Shown here: in pieces, positions 16,584 through 25,563 of the stretch
Layout: the number at the start of each line of letters is the position of its first letter
How positions within the stretch are numbered: the first letter of the stretch is position 1
Source: JAAGZL01 sp964628835
GTDB taxonomy: Bacteria > Pseudomonadota > Gammaproteobacteria > Chromatiales > Chromatiaceae
DNA: 64,000 bases
Reading direction: 5' to 3'
Assembly: GCA_964628835.1 (NCBI GenBank)
Contig: CAZVME010000003.1
Coordinates: 1 to 64,000 of the forward strand
Made by a program: the position numbers and the translations under genes
The notes under the pieces: generated by a model
Seen by the model: only the letters and a program-made list of their open reading frames with translations
The model's database searches: none
Told to the model about the DNA's origin: nothing

Positions 16584-17593
16584 ATCATATGAGTCTGAAA
16601 CGCTTTATCGCCGCCTTCATTGCCCGCAACCGGGAGTTCATTCGCGACCGTACCGCAGTATCCTGGAACATTCTAATGCCGGTAATGATTGTTATGGGGT
16701 TTGCCTTTGCCTTCACCACCAGCAACTCAGATCTGTTCAAGGTCGGTCTGTATGGCAAAGCAGAGCAAGCCGCTCCCCAACAGCAACAGTTTCTGGCTAC
16801 CCAACACATCCAGTTCATAGAGATAAGCGACATGGAGTCTGCAGTCACCAAAGTGGAGCGTCACCAACTGGACTTGCTTCTGGATCTGACAACGTCCAGT
16901 TACTGGGTCAACCAGGCCTCATCCAAGGGTTACATCCTGAAACGTATGCTGGGTGAAAACAGTGGCCTAGAGAAACAGACCGTAAGCGGCAGCGCCATCC
17001 GCTATGTGGACTGGCTGGCCCCGGGCGTGTTTGGCATGAACATTATGTTTGCCTCCCTGTTTGGAGTTGGCTACTCCATTGTGCGCTATCGCAAGAACGG
17101 GGTGCTGAAACGGCTGAGCGCCACCCCTCTCACCGCACTGGAGTTTCTCGCCGCCCAAGTGGCATCGCGTCTGTGGCTGATCATTCTGGTCACAGTACTG
17201 GTCTACGCCAGCACCAATTACATCGTTGACTTCCGCATGTATGGCTCCTACCTGGACCTGTTTCTGCTGCTGGTTGCCGGCACCCTATGCCTAATCAGCC
17301 TAGGTCTGATTATAGCCGCACGCATGTCCAGCGAGGAGGCGGCGAACGGCCTGCTTAACCTAATAGCCATGCCTATGATGATACTCTCGGGAGTATGGTT
17401 TTCTCTGGATGGATCATCGCCCATTGTCCAGAAATTCGCCCTGCTGCTGCCCCTGACCCACTTCAATGATGCGGCACGCGCCATCATGCTGGATGGCGCC
17501 ACTCTACTGGACGTATCAGAAAATCTGCTGGCCCTGATCGGGATGACCCTGGTGTATATGCTGGCCGCAGCCTATACGTTCCGCTGGGAGTAA
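16580..17593 (+). CDS. ABC-2 type transporter permease
   Basis: A 337-residue membrane protein with one helix near the N terminus (about 28-45), an extracytoplasmic domain (about 50-150), and five C-terminal helices (from about 150) with the ABC-2 motif region LMNLIAMPMMILSGVWFSL-like at 255-275 and a final helix before FRWE. It is the partner of the preceding ATPase, with overlapping start and stop. A downstream Met (MSLKRF, third codon after the first) is an alternative start. The ABC-2 class exports drugs, lipids or polysaccharides; the substrate is not evident. Confidence 0.88.
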   Translation: MNHMSLKRFIAAFIARNREFIRDRTAVSWNILMPVMIVMGFAFAFTTSNSDLFKVGLYGKAEQAAPQQQQFLATQHIQFIEISDMESAVTKVERHQLDLLLDLTTSSYWVNQASSKGYILKRMLGENSGLEKQTVSGSAIRYVDWLAPGVFGMNIMFASLFGVGYSIVRYRKNGVLKRLSATPLTALEFLAAQVASRLWLIILVTVLVYASTNYIVDFRMYGSYLDLFLLLVAGTLCLISLGLIIAARMSSEEAANGLLNLIAMPMMILSGVWFSLDGSSPIVQKFALLLPLTHFNDAARAIMLDGATLLDVSENLLALIGMTLVYMLAAAYTFRWE

Positions 17594-18040
17594 AAAACCG
17601 GGCTAAGCCATTGAGCCTGAATACATAGTATCTATCCATGTAAGCTATGATCACAGTGGCCAGTCAGTAAAGAGCCTCATTACAACCCATAATCATAAAC
17701 CTAGGTACTGTTGCATCCCCCTGCAATTAGAAACGTAATAACTTGGTTGATAAGTAATACTGATAGTGCGCCCGGATCAAATCAAATACTGCAACTCTGT
17801 TAATATCTTCATCAAATACGATGAGCTGGTATTTAGGGGGTTCGTGAAGAGCCTGCTGGACAATACGGTAAACAGTTAAGGTGATGGGCCGCGCCAAGTT
17901 CCAATCCCACATTCTAAACAACCATCCAATTAAGACTGCATCCTGCAGCAAATGGTTATGGCTGTGAACAGTGGCGGCCTCTCTGGGCACCCCCCTCTTG
18001 CACAGTATTCTGAGATAAGAGAGCTATCCCCAATATACCG
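17594..18040. other. 447-bp gap without a convincing gene
   Basis: Lies between the ABC permease and ptsP, whose stops face each other. The only open frame of note is 87 codons on the minus strand (17727-17990, GTG start, ending STKLLRF), with no recognisable family, a Shine-Dalgarno jammed against the start codon and no operon partner. I do not call it a gene. No strong terminator hairpin was spotted for either neighbour. Confidence 0.4.
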
Positions 18041-20308
18041 CTAACGACCTGGATGCACCAGCCCACCTAGCCCCATATCATCCAGGGTGCTGGCCATCAG
18101 TTTGCGCACCGGTTCGGCCTCCTCCATGCGCACGGCTGCCTGCAACAGCTGTTTGGCCCGGGTGCGGCTAAACGACCTGACCACCCATTTCACCTTGAGC
18201 AGACTGCTGGCACTCATGCTGAGGTTGTCTATACCCATACCAATCAGCAGTGGCGTTGCCAATGGGTTACCCGCCAACTCCCCACATATACCAACCGGCC
18301 GGTTGTACACCGACGCCCCCTCCACGATATGGCTGATGGCGCGTAGCACCGCCGGATGCATATCATCAAATATCCCTGCCACTCGCGGATTGTTGCGGTC
18401 CACCGCCAGCAGGTACTGGGTAAGGTCATTGCTGCCAACCGAGAGAAAATCCACCCGACGGGCCAGCTCTTCAGCTTGATACACCGCCGCTGGAACCTCA
18501 ACCATTACCCCAATGCGCGGCATGGTGACGGCATAGCCATCGTCCGACAGCTCATCATGGGCGCGCTGAATCAACAACTTTAGTTCATCCACCTCGGTCA
18601 CCCGGCTGATCATGGGCAGCATGATCTGCAGATTATTGAGCCCGACAGCAGCCCGTAACATAGCCTTTACCTGAGTCAAAAAGATCTCCGGGTGATCCAG
18701 AGAGATGCGTACCCCGCGCCAACCCAGAAATGGATTCGACTCTTCCACCGGAAAGTACGGCAGCGGTTTGTCACCCCCAATATCCAGGGTGCGCAGGGTT
18801 ACGGTGCGTGGGGCAAAAGCGGAGAGGATGCCGCGATAGTTTTCAGACTGGGAGGTCTCTCCCGGAAAACGGTCACGCCCCATGAACGGAAGCTCGGTAC
18901 GATACAGTCCGACCCCTTCAGACTCAGTGGTGGCGAAGGAACTCATCTCGGACACCAGACCGGTATTCAGATAGATGGGGACCTGGATGCCATCGGTGGT
19001 CTCAGCTGGCAGTCCCCGCAGTGAATCCAACTCTACTGAGAGATCCCTATCCTCCTGTTCCAGACGCCGGTACTCTTCAGCCAGGGTTTGGTTGGGAGAT
19101 ATAAACACCCGCCCCATGTAGCCATCCACAATCACTTTCCTGCCATCCATGCGACCGACCGGCAGACCCATAACACCCATAACCGCCGGTATGCCCATGC
19201 CACGCGCCAGGATGGCCACGTGGGAGGCGCTGGAACCGGAGGCAGAAACTACACCCGCAAGTTTCTCTGGTGGAACCTCGGCTAGCTGTACTGCGCTCAC
19301 CTCTTCACTCACCAGGATGGTGCAGTCCGGGTAGTCGATCACCACGGGGGTATCTTTTTGCAGATGCATCAAGATACGCCGCCCCAGATCACGCACATCA
19401 GACGAACGCTCCCGCAGATAGCTATCCTCCATGCCGTCGAACACCCGCGCATGCTCTTCAATCACATGATGCAGGGCGCCGGGCGCCCAGTTACCAGCTC
19501 GAATTTGTTCCAGGATCGGGTTCACCAGGGAGTCGCCCTCCAGCATCAGCAGCCAGGCCTGAAACAGCGCCTTATCCTCAGATGGCAGACGCCCCTCAAA
19601 TCTACTCTCAAGCCTCTCCAGGTCCTTGCGCACGCTGGCCACAGCCGCCTGCAACGCCTCCTCTTCAGCCTCTATATCCTCTACCGGTTTGTCCGGGATG
19701 GCATCCAGATCAGCCATTGGATAAACCACCACAGCATTACCGTGAGAGACACCGCTGGTGCCGGGACTCCCCTGGAGATAGCTCTTGCCGGATTTCTTGT
19801 CCTGGTCATTTTCCTCCCACAGGCTACCGCTGGCCTTAGCATGGGTAATAGCGCCTGCCAACTGTGCAGCCAAGGTAAACAGGAAGGTCACCTCACTATC
19901 ATCAAACTGGCGCGGTTCATTCTGACGCACCACCAAGACACCCAACACCTTACGGTTCTGGATAATTGGCACCCCGAGAAACCCGTGATACACGGTCTCC
20001 CCAGTCTCTCCGGTAAACACATATCTGGGATGGGCCGGGGCGTCGTCGATATTGATAGGCTCAGCCCGCTCACATACCAGGCCGATCAGACCACGATGCA
20101 GGGGCAGTTCCACCTTACCCACGGCTGCCTTGCGCAGACCATCGGTGGAGCGCAGTACATGGGTACGACGTTTAAAATCGGTCAGATAGACCGAACAGGC
20201 ATCGGTTTTAATTGCCTGCTTAACCCGGCGCACAATGGTCTCCAGAGCGTTCTCCAGATCAGTAGCTGAGTTAACTTCCTGAACAATACTGTGTAGGGTT
20301 TCAAGCAT
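18041..20308 (-). CDS. ptsP: PtsP, GAF-domain PEP-protein phosphotransferase (nitrogen PTS EI)
   Basis: Enzyme I of the nitrogen-related PTS: autophosphorylates from PEP and passes phosphate to NPr. At 755 residues it matches E. coli PtsP in length. Domains: N-terminal GAF sensor (about 1-165), EI N-terminal domain (about 180-400) with the phospho-His in SGSSASHVAILARGMGIP, and a C-terminal PEP-binding TIM barrel (about 420-730) with TLDIGGDKPLPYFP, FLGWRGVRISLD, MLPMIS and VGSNDLTQYLLAVDR. rppH lies 100 nt upstream on the same strand, the usual rppH-ptsP order in Gammaproteobacteria. NPr and EIIA-Ntr genes are not in the window. Confidence 0.95.
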   Translation of the reverse strand: MLETLHSIVQEVNSATDLENALETIVRRVKQAIKTDACSVYLTDFKRRTHVLRSTDGLRKAAVGKVELPLHRGLIGLVCERAEPINIDDAPAHPRYVFTGETGETVYHGFLGVPIIQNRKVLGVLVVRQNEPRQFDDSEVTFLFTLAAQLAGAITHAKASGSLWEENDQDKKSGKSYLQGSPGTSGVSHGNAVVVYPMADLDAIPDKPVEDIEAEEEALQAAVASVRKDLERLESRFEGRLPSEDKALFQAWLLMLEGDSLVNPILEQIRAGNWAPGALHHVIEEHARVFDGMEDSYLRERSSDVRDLGRRILMHLQKDTPVVIDYPDCTILVSEEVSAVQLAEVPPEKLAGVVSASGSSASHVAILARGMGIPAVMGVMGLPVGRMDGRKVIVDGYMGRVFISPNQTLAEEYRRLEQEDRDLSVELDSLRGLPAETTDGIQVPIYLNTGLVSEMSSFATTESEGVGLYRTELPFMGRDRFPGETSQSENYRGILSAFAPRTVTLRTLDIGGDKPLPYFPVEESNPFLGWRGVRISLDHPEIFLTQVKAMLRAAVGLNNLQIMLPMISRVTEVDELKLLIQRAHDELSDDGYAVTMPRIGVMVEVPAAVYQAEELARRVDFLSVGSNDLTQYLLAVDRNNPRVAGIFDDMHPAVLRAISHIVEGASVYNRPVGICGELAGNPLATPLLIGMGIDNLSMSASSLLKVKWVVRSFSRTRAKQLLQAAVRMEEAEPVRKLMASTLDDMGLGGLVHPGR

Positions 20309-20410
20309 ACTTAAGTCATATAACCTAAATTAAACGGAGCCACCCATATCCCATTGATATCGCCGGGCATGGGAATATATTTCAGCAGAATAACAAAACC
20401 AGACCCGGAA

Positions 20411-20935
20411 TCAGCGCCGGTTCTGACGCAGATAGTTTGAATTGGACCTCACCGGCGCCCCCTCTGGAAACAGATAGGGCGCCAACTGCTCCAGCGCCTG
20501 CGAATAGACCCGACGCTTAAAGTAGACCACCTCTCGCAGAGGCTGCCAGTATTTTACCCAACGCCAGTGATCAAACTCCGGCTTGGGTGTGCTATCCAGA
20601 CAGAATGCCGTCTCTTCACACTGAACTTGCAGCAAAAACCACCGCTGTTTCTGCCCGACACATAACGGCTTGCTGTTATGCCGCATAAACCGTTTCGGCA
20701 GACGGTAACGCAGCCAGTCATCAGTAACCCCAAGGATCTCTACATGGCTGGAGTTAAGGCCCACCTCTTCTTCCAGTTCGCGAAACATAGCCTGTTCCGG
20801 GGTCTCATGCTCCATAATCCCACCCTGGGGAAACTGCCAGGCATTCTGACCCACACGTCGTCCCCAGAACAGCCGTCGCTGGCTGTTGCATATAATCATG
20901 CCCACATTGGACCTAAAACCATCTGAGTCGATCAA
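20411..20935 (-). CDS. rppH: RNA pyrophosphohydrolase RppH
   Basis: Nudix hydrolase that removes pyrophosphate from the 5' triphosphate of mRNA, starting RNase E-dependent decay. The 174-residue product has the standard start MIDSDGFRSNVGMIICN, WQFPQGGIMEHETPEQAMFRE leading into the Nudix box (ELEEEVGL), and the family's RYRLPKR segment. Upstream of ptsP with the same direction; the HAD phosphatase upstream is divergent, so promoters for both should lie in 20936-21205. Confidence 0.95.
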   Translation of the reverse strand: MIDSDGFRSNVGMIICNSQRRLFWGRRVGQNAWQFPQGGIMEHETPEQAMFRELEEEVGLNSSHVEILGVTDDWLRYRLPKRFMRHNSKPLCVGQKQRWFLLQVQCEETAFCLDSTPKPEFDHWRWVKYWQPLREVVYFKRRVYSQALEQLAPYLFPEGAPVRSNSNYLRQNRR

Positions 20936-21205
20936 GTTAAATTCCTTATTCTCACCTGACTCGGTTTATCCACAACCGAGCGGTCGCGGGCAAGGCACAG
21001 GGCGCTTACCCGTTAATCTGTTTCATGCCGATGCATGTCTATTACCTATACACCATAGCACGAAAGCAATATCATCATAAATTTCAGCTGATTGGACAGC
21101 GTTGTTTATAACTACATTAATTACTGACTTTATAGTAGCGGCATACTCAACCCAGCATCTGGTGTAGAATCCTGTTTTGGTTTATTGAACCATGGAGCTT
21201 TAACC

Positions 21206-21865
21206 TTGGCGTTGGCGATATTTGACCTGGATAACACCCTACTGGCGGGTGATTCCGACTATCTGTGGGGCACCTTCCTGGTGGAGCAGGAGCTGGTGGA
21301 CGGCGACCACTATAAGCGTGAAAATGACCGCTTCTACCGGGAATACGATGAAGGCGTACTGGATATCTTCGAATTTCTGCGTTTCTCCCTGAAACCACTG
21401 AGTGAGAACAACCCAGAGCTGCTGCATAACCTGCGGGAACGCTTTCTGATGGAAAAGATAGACCCAATCATCCTGGATGCTGGCCGGGATCTGGTGGAGA
21501 AACACAAAAGAATGGGCGACACCGCCCTGATCATTACCGCAACCAACTCATTTGTCACCGCCCCCATAGCCCAGCGCCTGGGGATAGAACACCTGATCGC
21601 CACCGAGCCCGAGATCATTGAGGGTCGCTACACCGGAAACGTGGCGGGAGAACCCAGCTACCAACACGGGAAGGTAAAGCGGCTTGCCAGTTGGTTGCAG
21701 GAGTACAACCAGACCCTGGACGGCAGCAGCTTCTATAGCGACTCCCACAACGACATCCCGTTACTGGAACAGGTGGACAACCCGGTGGCGGTGGACCCAG
21801 ATGAAATCCTTGCCAGCCACGCCACTGCCCATGGATGGCCTATTATTAGTTTAAGGAGCGTCTGA
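21206..21865 (+). CDS. HAD-IB family phosphatase (SerB-like)
   Basis: A 219-residue haloacid-dehalogenase phosphatase. Motif I FDLDNTLL with nucleophile Asp (about 7-9), motif II ITATNSF, the conserved Lys in QHGKVKRL, and motif III SDSHNDIPLLE are all present; the cap is the small helical IB type. Such genes sit beside rppH in many Gammaproteobacteria. The substrate is unknown; phosphoserine-like or other small phosphates are possible. The start is a TTG at 21206 with GGAG 8 nt upstream; an in-frame TTG at 21185 would add seven residues ahead of the core strand and has no Shine-Dalgarno. Confidence 0.87.
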   Translation: MALAIFDLDNTLLAGDSDYLWGTFLVEQELVDGDHYKRENDRFYREYDEGVLDIFEFLRFSLKPLSENNPELLHNLRERFLMEKIDPIILDAGRDLVEKHKRMGDTALIITATNSFVTAPIAQRLGIEHLIATEPEIIEGRYTGNVAGEPSYQHGKVKRLASWLQEYNQTLDGSSFYSDSHNDIPLLEQVDNPVAVDPDEILASHATAHGWPIISLRSV

Positions 21866-21909
21866 ACGGACACGCCCACTCGGCCAGTACAGATGAGAGC
21901 AGCACCACT

Positions 21910-22125
21910 ATGCAGATAAAACCCTTCTTCGTTATCTTTCCGGTCCTGGTGGGTGTAATCATCTACGCCTACTATGCACCCAAAGACAAGCCCGAACGCG
22001 CCACCACCCTCACCCCCAAACAGTACATAGAGCTGGTGGAGAAAAGAAAGGCAGAAAAGAAACAGGCTGCAAAAGAGCAGACCCTAGAGGCCAAACCAAC
22101 CAAAGAGAACAACAAGCAGGACTAA
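21910..22125 (+). CDS. Small single-pass membrane protein
   Basis: A 71-residue protein: one N-terminal membrane helix (about 5-23, PFFVIFPVLVGVIIYAYYA) then a charged, Lys/Glu-rich tail (from about 40) with coiled-coil character. It matches no family I can name. It follows the HAD gene by 44 nt on the same strand and its stop overlaps by 4 nt the convergent hydrogenase-protease gene. The clear helix plus charged tail makes it more likely real than not. Confidence 0.6.
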   Translation: MQIKPFFVIFPVLVGVIIYAYYAPKDKPERATTLTPKQYIELVEKRKAEKKQAAKEQTLEAKPTKENNKQD

Positions 22126-22607
22126 GATCTAAGTTCGTCGGCAACCAGCTCAATCTCTCGACGAATATGGCCCTGCAGCCCCGCCAAGACCTCTGCCTTT
22201 AGCTCAACATCATTGGATAACACTGCATCAGTTCGCTCCACTACCACTCCCAACAAGCGCAGACGCCTTGGCAGATCACCCAATGCAGCCCCCAGGGCGA
22301 TGGCATCGGCCACACCCAGACCATGCCCGGACAGCAGACCCTCCTGGGTTGCAATCTCATCCTGGTGCAGCAATACCACTATGTCCGATCGCGGGCCACA
22401 GATCAGGGCATCGATGATAATCGCCAGATCAGCACCACGCATATGCTGCAACAGGCTGACACCAGGACGATCCAGTTTTTCCAAAGAGACAAGGCCAGCT
22501 GGATAGGCCGCTCGCAGACCAAGCTCCACCAGCGCATCTATGGCCCGCCAGCCAACCTGGTCACTCCCCATGGGTGAACCAACTCCTATGATGCGAACAG
22601 GGCTCAA
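22122..22607 (-). CDS. [NiFe]-hydrogenase maturation protease
   Basis: Endopeptidase that trims the C-terminal extension of the hydrogenase large subunit once nickel is in place. The 161-residue product has the HycI/HoxW-type layout: GVGSPMGSDQVGW (nickel-binding Asp), IIIDAL (second acidic residue) and SGHGLGVADAIAL (His). It starts with TTG, overlapping the large-subunit stop (TTGA at 22604-22607), so it is translated together with its likely substrate. The last gene of the hydrogenase operon. Confidence 0.9.
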   Translation of the reverse strand: MSPVRIIGVGSPMGSDQVGWRAIDALVELGLRAAYPAGLVSLEKLDRPGVSLLQHMRGADLAIIIDALICGPRSDIVVLLHQDEIATQEGLLSGHGLGVADAIALGAALGDLPRRLRLLGVVVERTDAVLSNDVELKAEVLAGLQGHIRREIELVADELRS

Positions 22608-23902
22608 CGGCGTTTAACCTTCAGTTTGAGAAAATGGGTGGCGCAGGAGATGCATGGGTCATAGTTGCGAATCACCTGCTCGGCCCGCAGGCGCAACACT
22701 TCATCCGGGCTGTCCAGTCCACAGTATTGAATAGCAAGACCCAGGTCCTCCTCAATGCGGCTCTGATTCTGGCTGGTGGGCGGAACTATCTGCGCCCGGG
22801 TGATCCTACCCTCCGCATCGACATCATAGCTGTGCCAAAGTATGCCGCGGGGGGCTTCGGTGGCCCCATACGCGGTGCCGGACCGGGGCTCGAAGGCGAC
22901 TGCCGGCACCGCTGGCACCCGGTATGCCTTAAGCAGGCGCAGGGCTTCATGGATTGCGAAGTGCAGCTCCACCGCCCGCGCCACTATGCTGTGGAACATA
23001 TTACCGCTGGGAAAATGGATGCCGGTCAACTCCAGGTTTTCCAGCACCGGCTCTGGTAGCTGCCACTTATTCAGATTCAGTCGCGCCAACGGTCCCACCA
23101 GATAGGGCCTGCCATTGAGGTGCGAGTGAAAGGCGGTGGATTGTGGTACCTGGAACTCCTGAAAATTCTGCCCGAACTCGTCCACCGGGATATCCAGCCC
23201 CATGCTGGACACAATCCGGCCACCACCCATGGCGTACTCATCGGGATGGCGCAGGGCAACCGATGTGAACTGCTGGTTATGCTGGGGGATTTCGAGACCA
23301 ACGCACCAGTGCACCAGATCAGCGGCAACGGTCATCGCCTGTTCCAGGCGTTTACACATGACCTGCACCACTTCAGGAGCAGGCGCCTTGAAAAAACCAC
23401 CCACCCGCACCCCAACCGGATGCACGGAACGTGCACCGAACATGGAGATAATGTCATTGCCCAGGGTCTGTAGCATCAGGCCGCGCCGCACCACAGCCGG
23501 GTGGTCACGGGCCATCTCCAGGGCGCTGGTGTAGCCGAAAAAATCCGGGGCCGCCAACAGATGTATATGCAGGCTATGACTCTGTAACCATTCGCCACAA
23601 TATATCACCTGTCGCATCTGTTTGACCCAGGGGCCTGGGTCCACTCCAAACAGCCGCTCCAACCCCTGCACTGCGGTCATCTGATAGGCCACCGGACAGA
23701 TACCGCAGATACGCGCCACCATGTCCAACACCTCCTGATGCCCGTGTCCCTCGAGAAATTTCTCAAACAGGCGTGGCGGTTCGTAGATCCTGAGCTTCAG
23801 ATCTTCAACGCAACCATCCGAGATGGAGATTTCCAGGGCGCCCTCCCCCTCCACCCGGGCCAGTACTGGAACATTGATCCTGATGTCGCGTGTCTCACTC
23901 AT
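22604..23902 (-). CDS. [NiFe]-hydrogenase group 3b-type large (alpha) subunit
   Basis: Catalytic subunit binding the NiFe(CN)2CO centre. The 432-residue product shows the L1 motif RICGICP (C66, C69) and the L2 motif DPCISCATH (C417, C420, H423) followed by a nine-residue tail, FLKLKVKRR, the segment expected to be cut off by the adjacent protease. Gene set and size match the cytosolic NAD(P)-linked bidirectional group 3b (sulfhydrogenase) enzymes. The ATG at 23902 (MSETRD) overlaps the small-subunit stop by 8 nt; an upstream in-frame start lies deeper in that gene. Coupled translation is likely. Confidence 0.92.
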   Translation of the reverse strand: MSETRDIRINVPVLARVEGEGALEISISDGCVEDLKLRIYEPPRLFEKFLEGHGHQEVLDMVARICGICPVAYQMTAVQGLERLFGVDPGPWVKQMRQVIYCGEWLQSHSLHIHLLAAPDFFGYTSALEMARDHPAVVRRGLMLQTLGNDIISMFGARSVHPVGVRVGGFFKAPAPEVVQVMCKRLEQAMTVAADLVHWCVGLEIPQHNQQFTSVALRHPDEYAMGGGRIVSSMGLDIPVDEFGQNFQEFQVPQSTAFHSHLNGRPYLVGPLARLNLNKWQLPEPVLENLELTGIHFPSGNMFHSIVARAVELHFAIHEALRLLKAYRVPAVPAVAFEPRSGTAYGATEAPRGILWHSYDVDAEGRITRAQIVPPTSQNQSRIEEDLGLAIQYCGLDSPDEVLRLRAEQVIRNYDPCISCATHFLKLKVKRR

Positions 23903-24677
23903 TTTCCAGCCCATCCGCAGCCTTCCTGAATGCCGGCGCACTGCTGTTGATCAGACCAAATTTCAGCCGAATATCCTGTTGTGACATCCCGAGCTGCTTA
24001 AAGTGATCTACCAGCGGCCTGCTGTTTACCAGCTCCGCTGGTCCGTAGCAGGCGTAGCAACCGCGCCCCAGGCTGGGACAGAGTGCACCACACCCACCTC
24101 TGGTCACCTGTCCCATGCAGGGTTCATTGCGACTGACCATTACACACACCACCCCCAGGCATTTGCACTCCATGCACAGGGGCCGCGCATCCACCCGGGG
24201 CGTAACCCCGGAGAGCAGATCACGCAGGGCGGAAACAACCTGACCACTGTTCACCGGACAGCCCCAGAGCTCCAGATCCACCTTTACCTGTTCCGAGATG
24301 GGGCTGGATCTATCCAGGACCGAGAGGTGTTCCGGTCTGGGATAGATACTCCCGACCCAGGCCGCACTATCGGTAATATTCCTTAGCGCCTGCAGCCCGC
24401 CAGAGGTGGCGCATGCACCCATGGAGATTAGATATTTACTGCGCTCCCTGATGCCGGCAATGCGCTCCACATCCTGCGGCGTGGAGATACTGCCCTCCAC
24501 CAACGCAATATCCACCTGCTGCTCTTCATCCACCGGACCCGCCTCGGCAAAATGCACAATATCCACCAGCTGAGACAGGGCAACCAGATCCTCCCCCAGA
24601 TTCAGCAGCGCCAACTGACAGCCGTCACAAGAGCTGAACTTGTATACAGCAACCTTGGGTTTTACCTGCTCAGACAT
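23895..24677 (-). CDS. [NiFe]-hydrogenase group 3b-type small (delta) subunit
   Basis: Electron-transfer subunit carrying the proximal iron-sulfur cluster. The 260-residue product begins with FSSCDGCQLALLNL (C17, C20), the standard CxGC proximal-cluster motif, and ends with a Cys-rich segment (CGALCPSLGRGCYACYGP, about 196-213) plus MECKCLGVVCVM, giving ligands for several Fe4S4 clusters. There is no Tat signal, consistent with a cytosolic enzyme. The start is 19 nt downstream of the gamma-subunit stop. Confidence 0.92.
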   Translation of the reverse strand: MSEQVKPKVAVYKFSSCDGCQLALLNLGEDLVALSQLVDIVHFAEAGPVDEEQQVDIALVEGSISTPQDVERIAGIRERSKYLISMGACATSGGLQALRNITDSAAWVGSIYPRPEHLSVLDRSSPISEQVKVDLELWGCPVNSGQVVSALRDLLSGVTPRVDARPLCMECKCLGVVCVMVSRNEPCMGQVTRGGCGALCPSLGRGCYACYGPAELVNSRPLVDHFKQLGMSQQDIRLKFGLINSSAPAFRKAADGLENE

Positions 24678-24696
24678 GGCTGGATAGCCTCATGCG

Positions 24697-25524
24697 TCAA
24701 ACCCCTGCAACACCAAACAAACCGGATATCTCAGACAGGCAAAACACCGGCCCATCCTTGCATACAAATTTTGGCCCCAATTGGCAGTGTCCACACTGGC
24801 CCATACCACACTGCATATTACGCTCCAGACTGACCCAGATATTACTATCCAATAGTCCCATGCCACGCAATCGTTCGATGGCCGCCTGCATCATTACCTC
24901 AGGACCACAGAGCATGACCATAGTGCGTTGCGGCGTGATCTTAAGTTGTGAAAATAGATCCACCACCGTGCCCTGGGACCCGGGCCAATCAGGCGAAGGA
25001 TTATCTGCCGTCAGTAACACCCTGGTATTTGGGACTGCTGCCCATTTTGTATAACGGTCATGCCAAATCAGGTCGACATCCTGCTTAACCCCATGCAGCA
25101 GATCGATGCTTCCAAAATCATCCCGCCTCTTAACCAGGTGCTCCATGACCCCGACCAAAGGGGCATTGCCCAGACCTCCGGTAACCAGCAACAGATCCTG
25201 GCCTTTTACCGCATCCACCGGCCAGCCACGACCGAAGGGGCCACGGATGCCAACACGGGCGCCCGCTTGCAGACCACCCAAGCCATGAGTGACCCGGCCT
25301 ACCACCCGAATGGTGTGATCAAAGCTGCTGTGGTTATCCAGATCCGGGACTATGGATATAGGCACCTCGCCCACCCCGTAGAGGTAGAGCATATTGAACT
25401 GTCCGGGCTGAAAGCTGAAACGGTCAGAGCCGGGAATGGTCAGACGCATGGTAAAGGTGTCATGTGACTCCTGAACCCGTTCTGTTATCACAGCTTCCTG
25501 TGGTAGATAGATATCATTGCTCAT
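24697..25524 (-). CDS. Hydrogenase gamma subunit, FAD/NAD(P)-binding diaphorase
   Basis: A 275-residue ferredoxin-reductase-like subunit that passes electrons between the clusters and NAD(P). FAD-binding barrel at about 10-100 (FSFQPGQFNMLYLYGVGEVPISI), nucleotide-binding domain with LLVTGGLGNAPLVGV (about 115-130) and CGPEVMMQAAIERL, and a C-terminal Fe2S2 cysteine cluster (MQCGMGQCGHCQLG then CKDGPVF). This is the HydG-type subunit of group 3b hydrogenase; similar proteins serve as sulfide dehydrogenase or dihydroorotate dehydrogenase subunits, but the operon settles the role. Confidence 0.92.
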   Translation of the reverse strand: MSNDIYLPQEAVITERVQESHDTFTMRLTIPGSDRFSFQPGQFNMLYLYGVGEVPISIVPDLDNHSSFDHTIRVVGRVTHGLGGLQAGARVGIRGPFGRGWPVDAVKGQDLLLVTGGLGNAPLVGVMEHLVKRRDDFGSIDLLHGVKQDVDLIWHDRYTKWAAVPNTRVLLTADNPSPDWPGSQGTVVDLFSQLKITPQRTMVMLCGPEVMMQAAIERLRGMGLLDSNIWVSLERNMQCGMGQCGHCQLGPKFVCKDGPVFCLSEISGLFGVAGV

Positions 25525-25563
25525 GTTGCACCAATTTTGTTATTGGTTCGGTTTAATCTTGCT

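Noticed and set aside
19358..20269. 303-codon open frame opposite ptsP
   Set aside because: Antisense to the GAF and EI domains; His/Gln-rich shadow translation.
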